The position numbers and the translations under genes are program-made. Shown one piece after another: positions 9,019 to 18,119 of a stretch of 64,000 bases of DNA. The notes below the pieces were generated by a model, which was not told the origin of the DNA, made no database searches, and saw nothing but the letters and a program-made list of their open reading frames with translations. How positions within the stretch are numbered: the first letter of the stretch is position 1; the number at the start of each line of letters is the position of its first letter. The stretch covers positions 1,246,001-1,310,000 of the forward strand of contig NZ_CP062006.1 in NCBI RefSeq assembly GCF_017487345.1, in the 5' to 3' direction. This DNA comes from Brevundimonas pondensis (GTDB taxonomy: Bacteria > Pseudomonadota > Alphaproteobacteria > Caulobacterales > Caulobacteraceae).

Positions 9019-10281
9019 TCATCCGGGCTTCTTGAGGGCGCGCCCGGCAACCACGGCCTTGGCCCCGAATTTCTCGCGCAGGGCGTCGATGGCGGTCTCG
9101 GTCTTCAGGGCGCGAGTCTCGGCGGTGGCGAACAGGTCGGCGGGGGCGGCCCCGGCTTCGGCGATCTCGGCCAGGCCGATGCCGATCAGGCGATAGGGCT
9201 CGCCCAGTTCGGGTTTCAGCAGGTCGCGTCCAGCCGAAAACAGCACCCGCGCCGTCTGCACCGGCTCGGCCAGGGTGATGCGGCGGGTGACGATTCTGAA
9301 GTCGGCCTTGCGCAGTTTCAGCACCACGACGCGGCTGGCCACGCCGTCGCGCCGCGCCTTGGACGCCAGCTTCTCGCACAGGGGCCACAGCTCGGCCTCC
9401 AGATCCTCGGCGGTCGTCAGGTCGTCGTTGAACGTGGTTTCGGCGCTCATGCCGCGCCGGTCATGGTCGGGCCGCACGGGGCGCGCGTCGCGGGCATGAC
9501 TGAGGTCGTAGAGACGCAGGCCCGTCTCGCCGTAGCGCCGGATCAGATCCTTGACGTCGGCGGCGGCCAGATCGCCGACGGTGGCGAAACCGTCGGAACG
9601 CAGGGTGCGGCCGAACACCGGGCCGACGCCGGGCAGGATGTTGACGGGGCGGGGCGCCAGCAGGCCCTTGGCCTCGGTTACGCCGATGACGGAAAAGCCG
9701 CGCGGCTTGTCCAGTTCGGACGCGACCTTGGCCAGGAAGCGGTTGGGGGCCAGGCCGATGGAGACGGTCAGGCCAGTCTCGTCCTCGATCCATTTCTGCA
9801 GCCTGATCAGCTGGAAGGCGGGCGGGCCGCCGTTCAGCCGTTCGGTGCCCGACAGGTCGATCCAGGCCTCGTCCAGAGACAGGGTCTGGACCAGGGGCGT
9901 CAGCTTGCCGACCGCGCCGAAGATGCGCTCGCTCTCGGCCACGTATTTTCGGAAGTCGGGCTTGATGACCACGGCGTCCGGACAGGCCTTCAACGCCTTG
10001 AACATGGGCATGGCCGAGCCGACGCCGTGCAGGCGGGCCACATAGCAGGCTGTGGAAACCACGCCGCGCTTGCCGCCGCCGACGATGACCGGCTTGTCGC
10101 GCAGTTCAGGCCGGTCGCGCTTTTCCACCGAGGCGTAGAAGGCGTCGCAGTCCAGATGGGCGATAGTCAGGTCGCCCAGCTCGTCATGGCTGATGACGCG
10201 GCGCGAGGCGCACGAAGGACACCGCTCGACCTTGCGGTCGCCGGTCCACAGACAGTCGCGGCAAACGGCCTTCAGGGCCAA
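9019..10281 (-). CDS. dinB: DNA polymerase IV (Y-family), with N-terminal Cys4 extension
   Basis: A 420-aa translesion polymerase. Catalytic acidic residues are in HLDCDAFYASVE (D44) and SLDEAWID (D137, E138). The helix-hairpin-helix segment NILPGVGPVFGRTL and a little-finger domain follow. The first 35 residues carry C7-x2-C10 and C21-x2-C24, a possible zinc ribbon before the palm domain. I saw no alphaproteobacterial LexA box (GTTC-N7-GTTC) in the divergent promoter region, so SOS control is not evident. Confidence 0.93.
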   Translation of the reverse strand: MALKAVCRDCLWTGDRKVERCPSCASRRVISHDELGDLTIAHLDCDAFYASVEKRDRPELRDKPVIVGGGKRGVVSTACYVARLHGVGSAMPMFKALKACPDAVVIKPDFRKYVAESERIFGAVGKLTPLVQTLSLDEAWIDLSGTERLNGGPPAFQLIRLQKWIEDETGLTVSIGLAPNRFLAKVASELDKPRGFSVIGVTEAKGLLAPRPVNILPGVGPVFGRTLRSDGFATVGDLAAADVKDLIRRYGETGLRLYDLSHARDARPVRPDHDRRGMSAETTFNDDLTTAEDLEAELWPLCEKLASKARRDGVASRVVVLKLRKADFRIVTRRITLAEPVQTARVLFSAGRDLLKPELGEPYRLIGIGLAEIAEAGAAPADLFATAETRALKTETAIDALREKFGAKAVVAGRALKKPG

Positions 10282-10439
10282 AATGAACTCCGTCGGCGCT
10301 CAAGCAGTGCGAAGCACGATAGCGCAATGAGAGATGGCAGCTTCACTTCAACTTAAGACTGCGCGGCACAAGGTGCATCCGAAGAAGGCGAAAAGCCCTG
10401 CGCAACAGCGCGAATTTTGGCGAAACAGCCGGGTGGCGG

Positions 10440-10805
10440 ATGTCCAAGAAAGTCCTCATCGTCGAGGATAACGAGCTGAACATGAAGCTTTTTCATGATC
10501 TGCTCGATTCCCAGGGCTACGAGACCCTGCAGACCCGCGAAGGGCTGCAGGCGCTCGCCATTGCGCGCCAGCATCGCCCGGACCTGATCCTGATGGACAT
10601 TCAGCTGCCGGAGATTTCCGGACTGGAAGTCACCAAATGGCTCAAGGACGACGAAGAGCTGAACCATATCCCCGTCATCGCCGTTACAGCCTTCGCCATG
10701 AAGGGTGATGAGGAGCGGATCAGGCAGGGTGGTTGCGAGGCCTATATCTCCAAGCCCATTTCGGTGGTGTCGTTTCTTGAGACGATCCGCAAGCATCTGG
10801 GGTAG
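10440..10805 (+). CDS. divK: Single-domain response regulator DivK
   Basis: A 121-aa receiver-only protein, very close to Caulobacter DivK as I remember it ([32 protein letters not shown]). The phospho-acceptor is D53 in LMDIQLPEI, the acidic pocket is E9/D10, and the conserved Lys is in YISKP. DivK~P controls asymmetric division by reprogramming DivL/CckA and stimulating the PleC/DivJ circuit. It is followed by pleD after 6 bp, the order known from Caulobacter. Confidence 0.97.
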   Translation: MSKKVLIVEDNELNMKLFHDLLDSQGYETLQTREGLQALAIARQHRPDLILMDIQLPEISGLEVTKWLKDDEELNHIPVIAVTAFAMKGDEERIRQGGCEAYISKPISVVSFLETIRKHLG

Positions 10806-10811
10806 GGCGGC

Positions 10812-12176
10812 ATGAGCGCGCGTATCCTGGTGGTGGATGACGTCGAGACCAATGTCCGACTGCTCGAAGCCAAGCTGACAATTGAATACTACGACGTCCT
10901 GACCTGCGGTGACGGGCTTACGGCCATCGCCTTGGCGACTTCGGAACAGCCGGACCTGATCCTTCTCGATGTCATGATGCCGGGCATGGATGGGTTCGAG
11001 ACCTGTCGTCGGCTGAAGGAAGATCCAAGGACGCGCCATATACCGGTGGTGCTGGTGACGGCGCTGGACGGGCGACATGACCGGATCAAGGGGCTGGAAT
11101 CCGGCGCTGACGACTTCCTGACCAAGCCGCTGGACGACGTGATCCTGATGGCGCGGGTCAAGAGCCTGACCCGTCTGAAGATGGTCATGGACGAACTGCG
11201 CGAGCGTGAGGAGAGCGGTCGGCGCGTCGGTGTCGACACCGCCGGCGTGGCGCGACTGAAGGGTTCGGGCGGGCGTGTTCTGGTGGTGGATGACAATGCC
11301 CTGCAGGCCGCCAAGGTGGCTCAGGAATTGGCGCTGGAGCACCGTCCCTTGATCGAGGCCGACCCGATGGCGGCCCTGGATGCTGCGCGTGGGCCGGTTG
11401 ATCTGATGATTATCAACGTGACCTCGGACGGCTTCGATGGCTTGCGCCTGATCGCTCAGGCCCGCTCCAAGGAGCCGACGCGGCGGCTGCCGATTCTGGC
11501 CCTGGTTGATTCCCAGGATCGACCCCGGTTGCTCAAGGCGCTGGAACTGGGCGCCAATGATCTTCTGACCCGACCGGTGGATCCCGAGGAGCTGTCAGCG
11601 CGGGTGCGGACCCAGGTGCGACGCAAGCGTTACGGCGACTTCCTGCGTGAAAAGCTGGATCACAGCCTGGAGATGGCCGTCACCGACGCCCTGACCGGGC
11701 TGCACAATCGCCGCTACATGTCGAATCAGCTTCAGCCCCTGGTGGCGCGCACCAATCGCGGCGGCGAGCCGGTGGCGGTGCTGGTTCTAGACATCGACCA
11801 CTTCAAGGCTGTGAACGACGGCTTTGGTCATGACGCCGGCGACGAGGTCTTGCGCGAGTTCTCGGTGCGGCTGGCGACCAATGTCCGGGCCGTCGATCTG
11901 CCGTGCCGATTCGGCGGCGAGGAGTTCGTGGTCGTCATGCCCGGCACGACGCTGGAGGACGCCCATCGCATCGCCGAACGTATCCGACGTGACGTGGGCG
12001 CGGCGCCCTTCCGCGTCATGGACGGCAAGGCGCATCTGAACATCACCGTCTCGGTGGGGGTGGCCGCTACCATGGGAGCGGAGGATACGCCCGAAGCCCT
12101 GTTGAAGCGGGCGGATGAGGGGGTCTACGAGGCCAAGGCTTCGGGACGAAACAAGGTCGTCGCCCGCGCCGCCTAA
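10812..12176 (+). CDS. pleD: Diguanylate cyclase response regulator PleD
   Basis: A 454-aa protein with REC1 (D53 phospho-acceptor), an adaptor REC2 whose acceptor position is occupied by N202, and a GGDEF-family domain. The active site reads GGEEF (368-372) and the product-inhibition I-site is R359-x-x-D362. It makes c-di-GMP and drives the swarmer-to-stalked transition when phosphorylated and dimerised. It is co-transcribed with divK. A terminator follows. Confidence 0.97.
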   Translation: MSARILVVDDVETNVRLLEAKLTIEYYDVLTCGDGLTAIALATSEQPDLILLDVMMPGMDGFETCRRLKEDPRTRHIPVVLVTALDGRHDRIKGLESGADDFLTKPLDDVILMARVKSLTRLKMVMDELREREESGRRVGVDTAGVARLKGSGGRVLVVDDNALQAAKVAQELALEHRPLIEADPMAALDAARGPVDLMIINVTSDGFDGLRLIAQARSKEPTRRLPILALVDSQDRPRLLKALELGANDLLTRPVDPEELSARVRTQVRRKRYGDFLREKLDHSLEMAVTDALTGLHNRRYMSNQLQPLVARTNRGGEPVAVLVLDIDHFKAVNDGFGHDAGDEVLREFSVRLATNVRAVDLPCRFGGEEFVVVMPGTTLEDAHRIAERIRRDVGAAPFRVMDGKAHLNITVSVGVAATMGAEDTPEALLKRADEGVYEAKASGRNKVVARAA

Positions 12177-12204
12177 CAGGGCGATCCTGTTGATCAAGCA
12201 ACGA

Positions 12205-12234
12205 AAAACGCCCGGCTGAAAAGCCGGGCGTTTC
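12205..12234. terminator. Bidirectional terminator between pleD and rpmG
   Basis: AAAAA, CGCCCGGCT, loop GAAA, AGCCGGGCG, TTT. The 9-bp perfect stem has A-rich left and T-rich right flanks, so it can serve convergent pleD and rpmG. Confidence 0.85.
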
Positions 12235-12280
12235 GAATTCTGCAGTCAAGCGAACCCGGGGGTTCGAGGCGCTCAGGCCC

Positions 12281-12448
<168 letters not shown>

Positions 12449-12574
12449 CGGAATTACCTTTGCGACGGCGAAAGCCGCATGAAACGAGAGGCGCGGAACA
12501 TACTCAGGCGCTGACCAAAGTCAACGCCCGCGATGTCGCGTTGAGGAAAGGCTCCTAAAGGTTAGGGTGATGAA

Positions 12575-13141
12575 ATGAAAGCCCTGACCTCGATCGCCCT
12601 TGCGGCCGCCGCCCTGACCCTGTCGTCCTTGCCCGTCGCCGCTCGCGCCGACACGCCCCAGGACGCCTTCTTCAAGAACCTCAGCGCCCTATGCGGTCAG
12701 AGATTCGAGGGCAAGGTCGTTACTACCGAAGCCGCCGATTCGGATTTCGCCAGTCAGCGGCTGTTGATGCATGTGCGTGACTGCTCGGCCGAAGAGATTC
12801 GCATTCCCTTCTGGGTGGGCGCCGACCGTTCGCGCACCTGGGTGGTGACGCGCACCGCCACGGGCCTGCGGCTTAAGCATGATCACCGTCATGACGACGG
12901 CACGACCGACACGCTTCACTGGTACGGCGGCGACACGGCGGGAGCCGGCACGGCTGAACGGCAGGAGTTCCCGGTCGACCAGGAATCCATCGACCTGTTC
13001 AACGCCAACAACGCCTCGGTTTCGACCACCAATGTCTGGGCGATGGAGGTCCATCCTCGCCACATGTTCGCCTATGAGCTGCGCCGCCCGAACCGCCATT
13101 TCCGCGTCGAGTTCGATCTGACCAAACCGGTCGCGCAATAA
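12575..13141 (+). CDS. Secreted conserved protein of unknown function
   Basis: A 188-aa protein with a clear Sec signal peptide (MKALTSIALAAAALTLSSLPVAARA, cleavage near 25). The mature part has DAFFKNLSALCGQRFEGKV, a second Cys in HVRDCSAEEIRIPF (a possible disulfide with C40), a His-rich LKHDHRHDDGTTD stretch and NVWAMEVHPRHMFAYELRR. Widespread proteobacterial homologues look familiar but I know no function. It is likely periplasmic and stands alone. Confidence 0.7.
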   Translation: MKALTSIALAAAALTLSSLPVAARADTPQDAFFKNLSALCGQRFEGKVVTTEAADSDFASQRLLMHVRDCSAEEIRIPFWVGADRSRTWVVTRTATGLRLKHDHRHDDGTTDTLHWYGGDTAGAGTAERQEFPVDQESIDLFNANNASVSTTNVWAMEVHPRHMFAYELRRPNRHFRVEFDLTKPVAQ

Positions 13142-13144
13142 GGT

Positions 13145-13558
13145 CTAGAGGGCTTTCCATGGGACGAGAGGACGGACGGTGGCGCAAGCCGGGCCGCCGT
13201 CTTTCGCTCGCCCCGGCAGGCGGACCTCCAGCGTGCGGCCCTGACGCGCGGCGTCCAGAAGGTCAGCGGTGATGTCGTGGATGTCGATCTTGGCCCGGCG
13301 ACTCCAGGTGGGGCCGGGAAAGCCCGCATGGGTTCCGATGCCGATGTAGACGAAGCGGCGCGTCGGTCCCTCGCGCCGAACGAAGGGGCCGGTCAGGCGG
13401 TTGTCGTCGTTCAGAATGACGGGCGCGTCCAGCGACAGCGGGGCCTCGGTCGCCGTCACGGCGTCGATGGGTTCGCCCTCCTTGCCCTGCAGGCTGTAGC
13501 AGACGCCCGGGACGGGGTCCTTGATGGTCAGGCGCAGGGTGATGGTCTGCTTGGCCAT
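13145..13558 (-). CDS. DUF5990 family protein
   Basis: A 137-aa protein beginning MAKQTITLRLTIKDPVPGVCYSLQ, with FVRREGPTRRFVYIGIGTHAG and a TWSRRAKIDI segment, the DUF5990 pattern. It is the last gene of the rnr-nudix-DUF5990 unit, starting 5 bp after the nudix stop. The function of the family is unknown to me. No signal peptide or membrane segment. Confidence 0.75.
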   Translation of the reverse strand: MAKQTITLRLTIKDPVPGVCYSLQGKEGEPIDAVTATEAPLSLDAPVILNDDNRLTGPFVRREGPTRRFVYIGIGTHAGFPGPTWSRRAKIDIHDITADLLDAARQGRTLEVRLPGRAKDGGPACATVRPLVPWKAL

Positions 13559-13562
13559 GGTC

Positions 13563-14270
13563 TTAGTCCCGGTGCTCGACCACATGCCGGCCCCGCACCA
13601 TGCGCACGAAGGGCAGGGGGCGGTCGGGGTGGGTCAGGCGCTCGGCCATCTCGCCCAGGACGAAGCGGGTGATGGCGGGCAGGTCCAGCGCCCGGGCCTC
13701 GTCCAGCGGCAGCCATGCGATCTCGTCCAGTTCGCCCGAGCCCTCGATGCGGTCGGGATCGCGCAGGGCCTCGACCGGGGCCATGAAGAAGCGGGCGTCG
13801 AAGCGGCGTGTGCGTCCTGGCGGCGTGATGGCGCGGGCCACGTAGGACAGCACTGACAGATCGGGCAGGGCGCCCGCCTGACGATACTCGCGCCACGGTC
13901 CGGCGACGGACGCGGGCGGCGCAGGGCGGCCCAGGATCAGCCCGGTCTCCTCAAAGGTCTCGCGCACGGCGGTCAGGGCCAGGGCGCGGGCGCGGCGGGC
14001 GGGCATTTCCGCCTCCAGCCGCCGGGCCACGTCGGACGACAGCTCGCCGCATGAAGCGGCGGTGAAGTCGGAGCGGTCGATGCGTCCGCCGGGGAAGACC
14101 CATTTCGATGCCATGAAGACATGGCCGGGCGCGCGCCGGCCCATCAAGACCTCGGGCCGGTCTCCGCCACGCGTCAGGATCAGGGTGGCGGCGTCCTTGG
14201 GCTTCTGGCCGCCGCCCGTGCGCGGGGCGTCGGCCAGGTCCTGAGCGGCGTCGAAGGGCTGAGGTTTCAC
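13563..14270 (-). CDS. NUDIX hydrolase
   Basis: A 235-aa nudix protein. The nudix box is split by an insertion: WVFPGGRID at about 57-65 and AVRETFEETGL at about 100-110, as in the longer NUDT19/CoA-diphosphatase-like group. The catalytic E residues of REXXEE are present. The substrate cannot be assigned from sequence. The ATG overlaps the rnr stop by 4 bp, so it is translationally coupled to rnr. Confidence 0.85.
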   Translation of the reverse strand: MKPQPFDAAQDLADAPRTGGGQKPKDAATLILTRGGDRPEVLMGRRAPGHVFMASKWVFPGGRIDRSDFTAASCGELSSDVARRLEAEMPARRARALALTAVRETFEETGLILGRPAPPASVAGPWREYRQAGALPDLSVLSYVARAITPPGRTRRFDARFFMAPVEALRDPDRIEGSGELDEIAWLPLDEARALDLPAITRFVLGEMAERLTHPDRPLPFVRMVRGRHVVEHRD

Positions 14271-16597
14271 CGCCGCTTGCCCTTGCGAACCCCCTTCAAG
14301 CCGCCGGAGGGCTTGGCGCCGTTGCGGGGCTTGGGACCGCCGGGGCGGCCCCCATTTTTGGTTTTTGGCCCGCGCTTGGGAGGGCCGTCTCCGCCGCGCC
14401 CGCGGATGCCGTAACGCGGGGCGGGGGCGTTGGGATCGCGCGGGTCCGGCTCGGACACCATTTCCAGCACCAGACCGCCGGTGACCGGCGTGGCCTCCAT
14501 CAGCTTGACCTCGACGCGCCGGCCCAGGGTAAAGCGCTTGCCGGTGCGTTCGCCGACCAGGGCGTGGGCGCGGTCGTCGTGGGTGAAATACTCGCTGCCC
14601 AGGGTCGAGACCGGCACCAGACCATCGGCGCCCGTCTCGTCCAGCCGCACGAACAGGCCGAAGCGGGTGACGCCGGTGATGCGCCCGCTGAAGGTCGCGC
14701 CGACGTGGTCTTCGAGGAAGGCGGCGATGTAGCGGTCCATGGCGTCGCGCTCGGCGGCCATGGAGCGGCGTTCGGTCGAGGTCACCTGTTCGGCGATGGC
14801 CGTCAGCTCAGCGATCTCGCGGTCCGTCAGCCCGTCCGAGCCGAGGTTCAGGCCGCGGATCAGGCCCCGGTGCACGATCAGGTCGGAATAGCGCCGGATC
14901 GGCGAGGTGAAGTGGGCGTAGCGGTCCAGATGCAGGCCGAAGTGGCCGACGTTGTCCGGCGAATAGACGGCCTGCATCTGGGTGCGCAGGACCACTTCGT
15001 TGACCACCTCGGCGTGGGGCGTGTCGCGCATCTCGTCCAGCAGCTTGTTGAACCGCTTGGTGGTCGGCGCCTCCCCCTTGTTCCAGGGCTTGGCGATGGT
15101 GTGCAGGAAGTCGGCCAGGTTGAAGATCTTCTCCTGGCTGGGCGCTTCGTGGACGCGATAGATCAGCGGCGTGCGCGTCTTCTCCAGCGTCTCGGCGGCG
15201 CAGACGTTGGCCTGGATCATCATTTCTTCGATCAGGCGGTGGGCCTCCAGCGACTTGCGCGGCTCGATGGCCGCGATGCCGCCATCGGGGGCCATGATGA
15301 TACGGCGCTCGGCGCTTTCGATGGCCAGGGGGCTGCGGCGTTCGCGGCCCTTCAGCATGGTCGAATAGGCGTTCCACAAGGGATAGAGGATGGCGTCCAT
15401 GATCGGACCCGTCACGTCATCCTGCTGGCCGTCGATCGCGGACTGGGCCTGTTCGTAGGACAGCTTGGCCTGAGAGCGCATCAGGCCGCGCATGAACTTG
15501 TGCCCGGTCTTCTTGCCATCCTTGTCGAAGACCATCCGTACGGCCATGCAGGCGCGGTTCTCGCCCTGTTTCAGGCTGCACAGGCCGTTGGACAGGACTT
15601 CCGGCAGCATCGGCTCGACACGGTCGGGGAAGTAGGTCGAGTTGCCCTTGTCGCGCGCCTCGCGGTCCAGGGCCGAGTTGGGGCGGACATAGGCGGCGAC
15701 GTCGGCGATGGCGACCCAGACGATCCAGCCGTCGGGGTTCTTGGGGTCCGTGTCGCGCTCGGCATAGACGGCGTCGTCATGGTCGCGCGCATCGGCCGGG
15801 TCGATGGTGATGAAGGGGACCTCGCGCAGATCCTCGCGGCCCTTCAGCGTCGGCAGGGCCTGATCCTCGGCCTCGCGCTCGACCAGGTCCGAGAAGCCGG
15901 TCGGCAGGCCGTGGGCGTGGATGGCGATGATGGAGGCGGCGCGGGGATCATCCTCGCGGCCGATGGACTCAAGAATCTTGCCGCGCTTGGGACCGTAGCG
16001 ATGGTCGCCCTTTTCGATCGAGGCCAGGACCAGGTCGCCGTCGCGCAGGTCGCCCGCCACGGCGTTCGGAATCAGCAGCACGTCCTTGGAGCGCTTGTCG
16101 ACCGGCTCGACACGGGTCTCGCGGGCCGACTTGCGGATCACGCCCAGGACGCGGTTGGTCCCGGCGTCCAGCCGTTTGACCAGGCGGGCTTCCCAGCCCT
16201 CGGCCCCGCGCGCGAACTTGACCAGCAGGCGGTCACCCAGACCCGGCGCCGGCGTCTTGCCCTCGCGGTCGGGCAGCAGCAGAGCGCGCGGCGCATCGTT
16301 GCTGCCCTTGACCAGTTCGACATAGAGCTCGCCGTCCGCGTCGCGATCCACCACGTCGGCCACGCCGACCGGGGGCAGGGCGCCGGCCTCGGAAAAGCCC
16401 TTGCGGCCGCGCTTGCCCAGGACGCCTTCGGCCTCCAGCGTCTTCAGCATTTCGCGCAACTGGCGGCGTTCGATGCCCTTCAATCCGAAGACGCGGGCGA
16501 TGTCGGCCTTCTCGGCCTCGCCGGCTTCGCGCAGGAAGGCGATCAGGGTGTCACGGTCGGGCAGGCCCGCAGCGGGGCGTTTCGGCGTCTTGGTCAT
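14267..16597 (-). CDS. rnr: Ribonuclease R
   Basis: A 776-aa 3'-5' exoribonuclease. An N-terminal winged-helix region (about 1-65) leads to the RNB catalytic domain with the Asp cluster TIDPADARDHDD, then HFTSPIRRYSDLIVHR, and a C-terminal S1 domain (about 640-725). The tail is strongly basic (KRGPKTKNGGRPGGPKPRNG...KGKRR), typical of RNase R and useful for structured RNA. It heads the three-gene unit with nudix and DUF5990. Confidence 0.95.
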   Translation of the reverse strand: MTKTPKRPAAGLPDRDTLIAFLREAGEAEKADIARVFGLKGIERRQLREMLKTLEAEGVLGKRGRKGFSEAGALPPVGVADVVDRDADGELYVELVKGSNDAPRALLLPDREGKTPAPGLGDRLLVKFARGAEGWEARLVKRLDAGTNRVLGVIRKSARETRVEPVDKRSKDVLLIPNAVAGDLRDGDLVLASIEKGDHRYGPKRGKILESIGREDDPRAASIIAIHAHGLPTGFSDLVEREAEDQALPTLKGREDLREVPFITIDPADARDHDDAVYAERDTDPKNPDGWIVWVAIADVAAYVRPNSALDREARDKGNSTYFPDRVEPMLPEVLSNGLCSLKQGENRACMAVRMVFDKDGKKTGHKFMRGLMRSQAKLSYEQAQSAIDGQQDDVTGPIMDAILYPLWNAYSTMLKGRERRSPLAIESAERRIIMAPDGGIAAIEPRKSLEAHRLIEEMMIQANVCAAETLEKTRTPLIYRVHEAPSQEKIFNLADFLHTIAKPWNKGEAPTTKRFNKLLDEMRDTPHAEVVNEVVLRTQMQAVYSPDNVGHFGLHLDRYAHFTSPIRRYSDLIVHRGLIRGLNLGSDGLTDREIAELTAIAEQVTSTERRSMAAERDAMDRYIAAFLEDHVGATFSGRITGVTRFGLFVRLDETGADGLVPVSTLGSEYFTHDDRAHALVGERTGKRFTLGRRVEVKLMEATPVTGGLVLEMVSEPDPRDPNAPAPRYGIRGRGGDGPPKRGPKTKNGGRPGGPKPRNGAKPSGGLKGVRKGKRR

Positions 16598-16711
16598 TGC
16601 GTCCTATGTAATGCGCTTCGAGCCAAATAGGTGAAAACTTGCGTGAGTTGACCAAGCGCCTGCCGACGCCCAGCTTCCGCCCCTGAACACGCCTTCTTCG
16701 GAGCCTTCCGC

Positions 16712-18115
16712 ATGTCGATGTCCGACGCCCCTGTCCTGACCCGCCCCGTGGGCTCGCTGCTGGACCTGATCGGCAAGACGCCGATGGTCGAGGTGACGCG
16801 GATCGACACCGGCCCCTGCCGCTTGTTCCTGAAACTGGAGAGCCAGAACCCTGGCGGTTCCATCAAGGATCGCATCGCCCTGTCGATGATCGAGGCTGCA
16901 GAGAAGGCCGGCTGGCTGAAGCCGGGCGGCACCATCGTGGAAGCCACGGCGGGCAACACCGGCCTGGCCCTGACCCTGGTCGGCAAGCAGAAGGGCTACA
17001 AGGTCCTGCTGGTCATCCCCGACAAGATGTCGAAGGAGAAGATCCAGCACCTGCGCGCCATGGGCGCCGACGTGCGCCTGACCCGTTCGGACGTGCCGCA
17101 CGGCCACCCCGAGTATTATACCGACATGGCCGAGCGTCTGGCCCAGCAGATCCCTGGCGGCTACTTCGTCAACCAGTTCGCCAACGACGCCAACACCGCC
17201 GCCCACTTCAAGACGACCGGTCCCGAGATCTGGGAGCAGATGGACGGTGACATCGACGCCTTCGTCGCGGGCATCGGCTCGGGCGGGACGATCACGGGCA
17301 ACGCCCAATACTTCAAGTCGCAGGGCTCGAACGCCAGGATCATTCTGGCCGACCCGGTCGGCTCGGCCCTGGCGGGTCTGGTCAATGAGGGCGTGGCGGG
17401 TCCGGACGGCAGCTATGCGGTCGAAGGCATCGGCCAGAACTTCATGCCCGACACGGCTGACGCTGATCTGATCGACGTGGCCTATTCTATCCCCGACAGC
17501 GAGGCGATCGCCACGGTGCGCGAGCTGCTGTTGAAGGAAGGTATTCTGGCCGGATCATCGTCAGGCACCCTGATCGCCACGGCTCTCCGCTGGTGCCGCG
17601 AACAGACCGAGCCGAAGCGGGTCGTGACCTTCGTCTGCGACACCGGCGCCAAGTATCTGTCCAAAGTCTATAACGACGCCTGGCTGGCCGATCAGGGCCT
17701 GACCCAGCGTGAACTGCACGGCGACCTGTCGGACCTGATCACGCGCAAATACGCCAACGGCGACGTGGTCGTGATCGGCCCCGACGACACCCTGGACACC
17801 GCCTTCAAGCGGATGAAGGGCGACGGCGTGTCGCAACTGCCGGTCATTCAGGAGGGGCGTCTGGTCGGCATTCTGGACGAGAGCGACATCGTCCACATCA
17901 TGAACACCGACGAGATCACCCGTAAGGAGCGCTTCGCCAAACCGGTATCCTCGGCCATGACGCGCGATCTGGACACCCTGCAGGTGTCGGAATCCCTGGA
18001 CGCCCTGATCCCGGTCTTTGATCGCGATCGCGTGGCCATCGTGCTGGACGGAGAGACCTTCGTCGGCCTGATCGCCCGCACCGACCTGATCAACCACCTC
18101 AGCCTGAACCGGTAA
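16712..18115 (+). CDS. Cystathionine beta-synthase
   Basis: A 467-aa PLP enzyme of fold type II. The lysine that binds PLP is K52 in GGSIKDRIAL, the phosphate loop is GSGGTITGN, and substrate loop EATAGNTGLAL is present. A C-terminal pair of CBS domains (about 340-467) distinguishes it from simple cysteine synthase. It condenses serine with homocysteine to cystathionine. The next gene, 4 bp downstream, would cleave cystathionine, so the two form a reverse-transsulfuration operon from methionine-derived homocysteine to cysteine. Confidence 0.9.
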   Translation: MSMSDAPVLTRPVGSLLDLIGKTPMVEVTRIDTGPCRLFLKLESQNPGGSIKDRIALSMIEAAEKAGWLKPGGTIVEATAGNTGLALTLVGKQKGYKVLLVIPDKMSKEKIQHLRAMGADVRLTRSDVPHGHPEYYTDMAERLAQQIPGGYFVNQFANDANTAAHFKTTGPEIWEQMDGDIDAFVAGIGSGGTITGNAQYFKSQGSNARIILADPVGSALAGLVNEGVAGPDGSYAVEGIGQNFMPDTADADLIDVAYSIPDSEAIATVRELLLKEGILAGSSSGTLIATALRWCREQTEPKRVVTFVCDTGAKYLSKVYNDAWLADQGLTQRELHGDLSDLITRKYANGDVVVIGPDDTLDTAFKRMKGDGVSQLPVIQEGRLVGILDESDIVHIMNTDEITRKERFAKPVSSAMTRDLDTLQVSESLDALIPVFDRDRVAIVLDGETFVGLIARTDLINHLSLNR

Positions 18116-18119
18116 GCCC

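Noticed and set aside
8508..9050. Extension of the acetyltransferase frame through ridA
   Set aside because: Out-of-frame with ridA; conserved acetyltransferase sequence begins only after GTG 8507.
10282..10439. CtrA box in the divK promoter region
   Set aside because: Only a single TTAA half-site (near 10353) was found, without the partner at the 7-bp spacing.
14564..16630. 688-codon open frame antisense to rnr
   Set aside because: Arises from codon bias opposite RNase R; no domain or signal visible.
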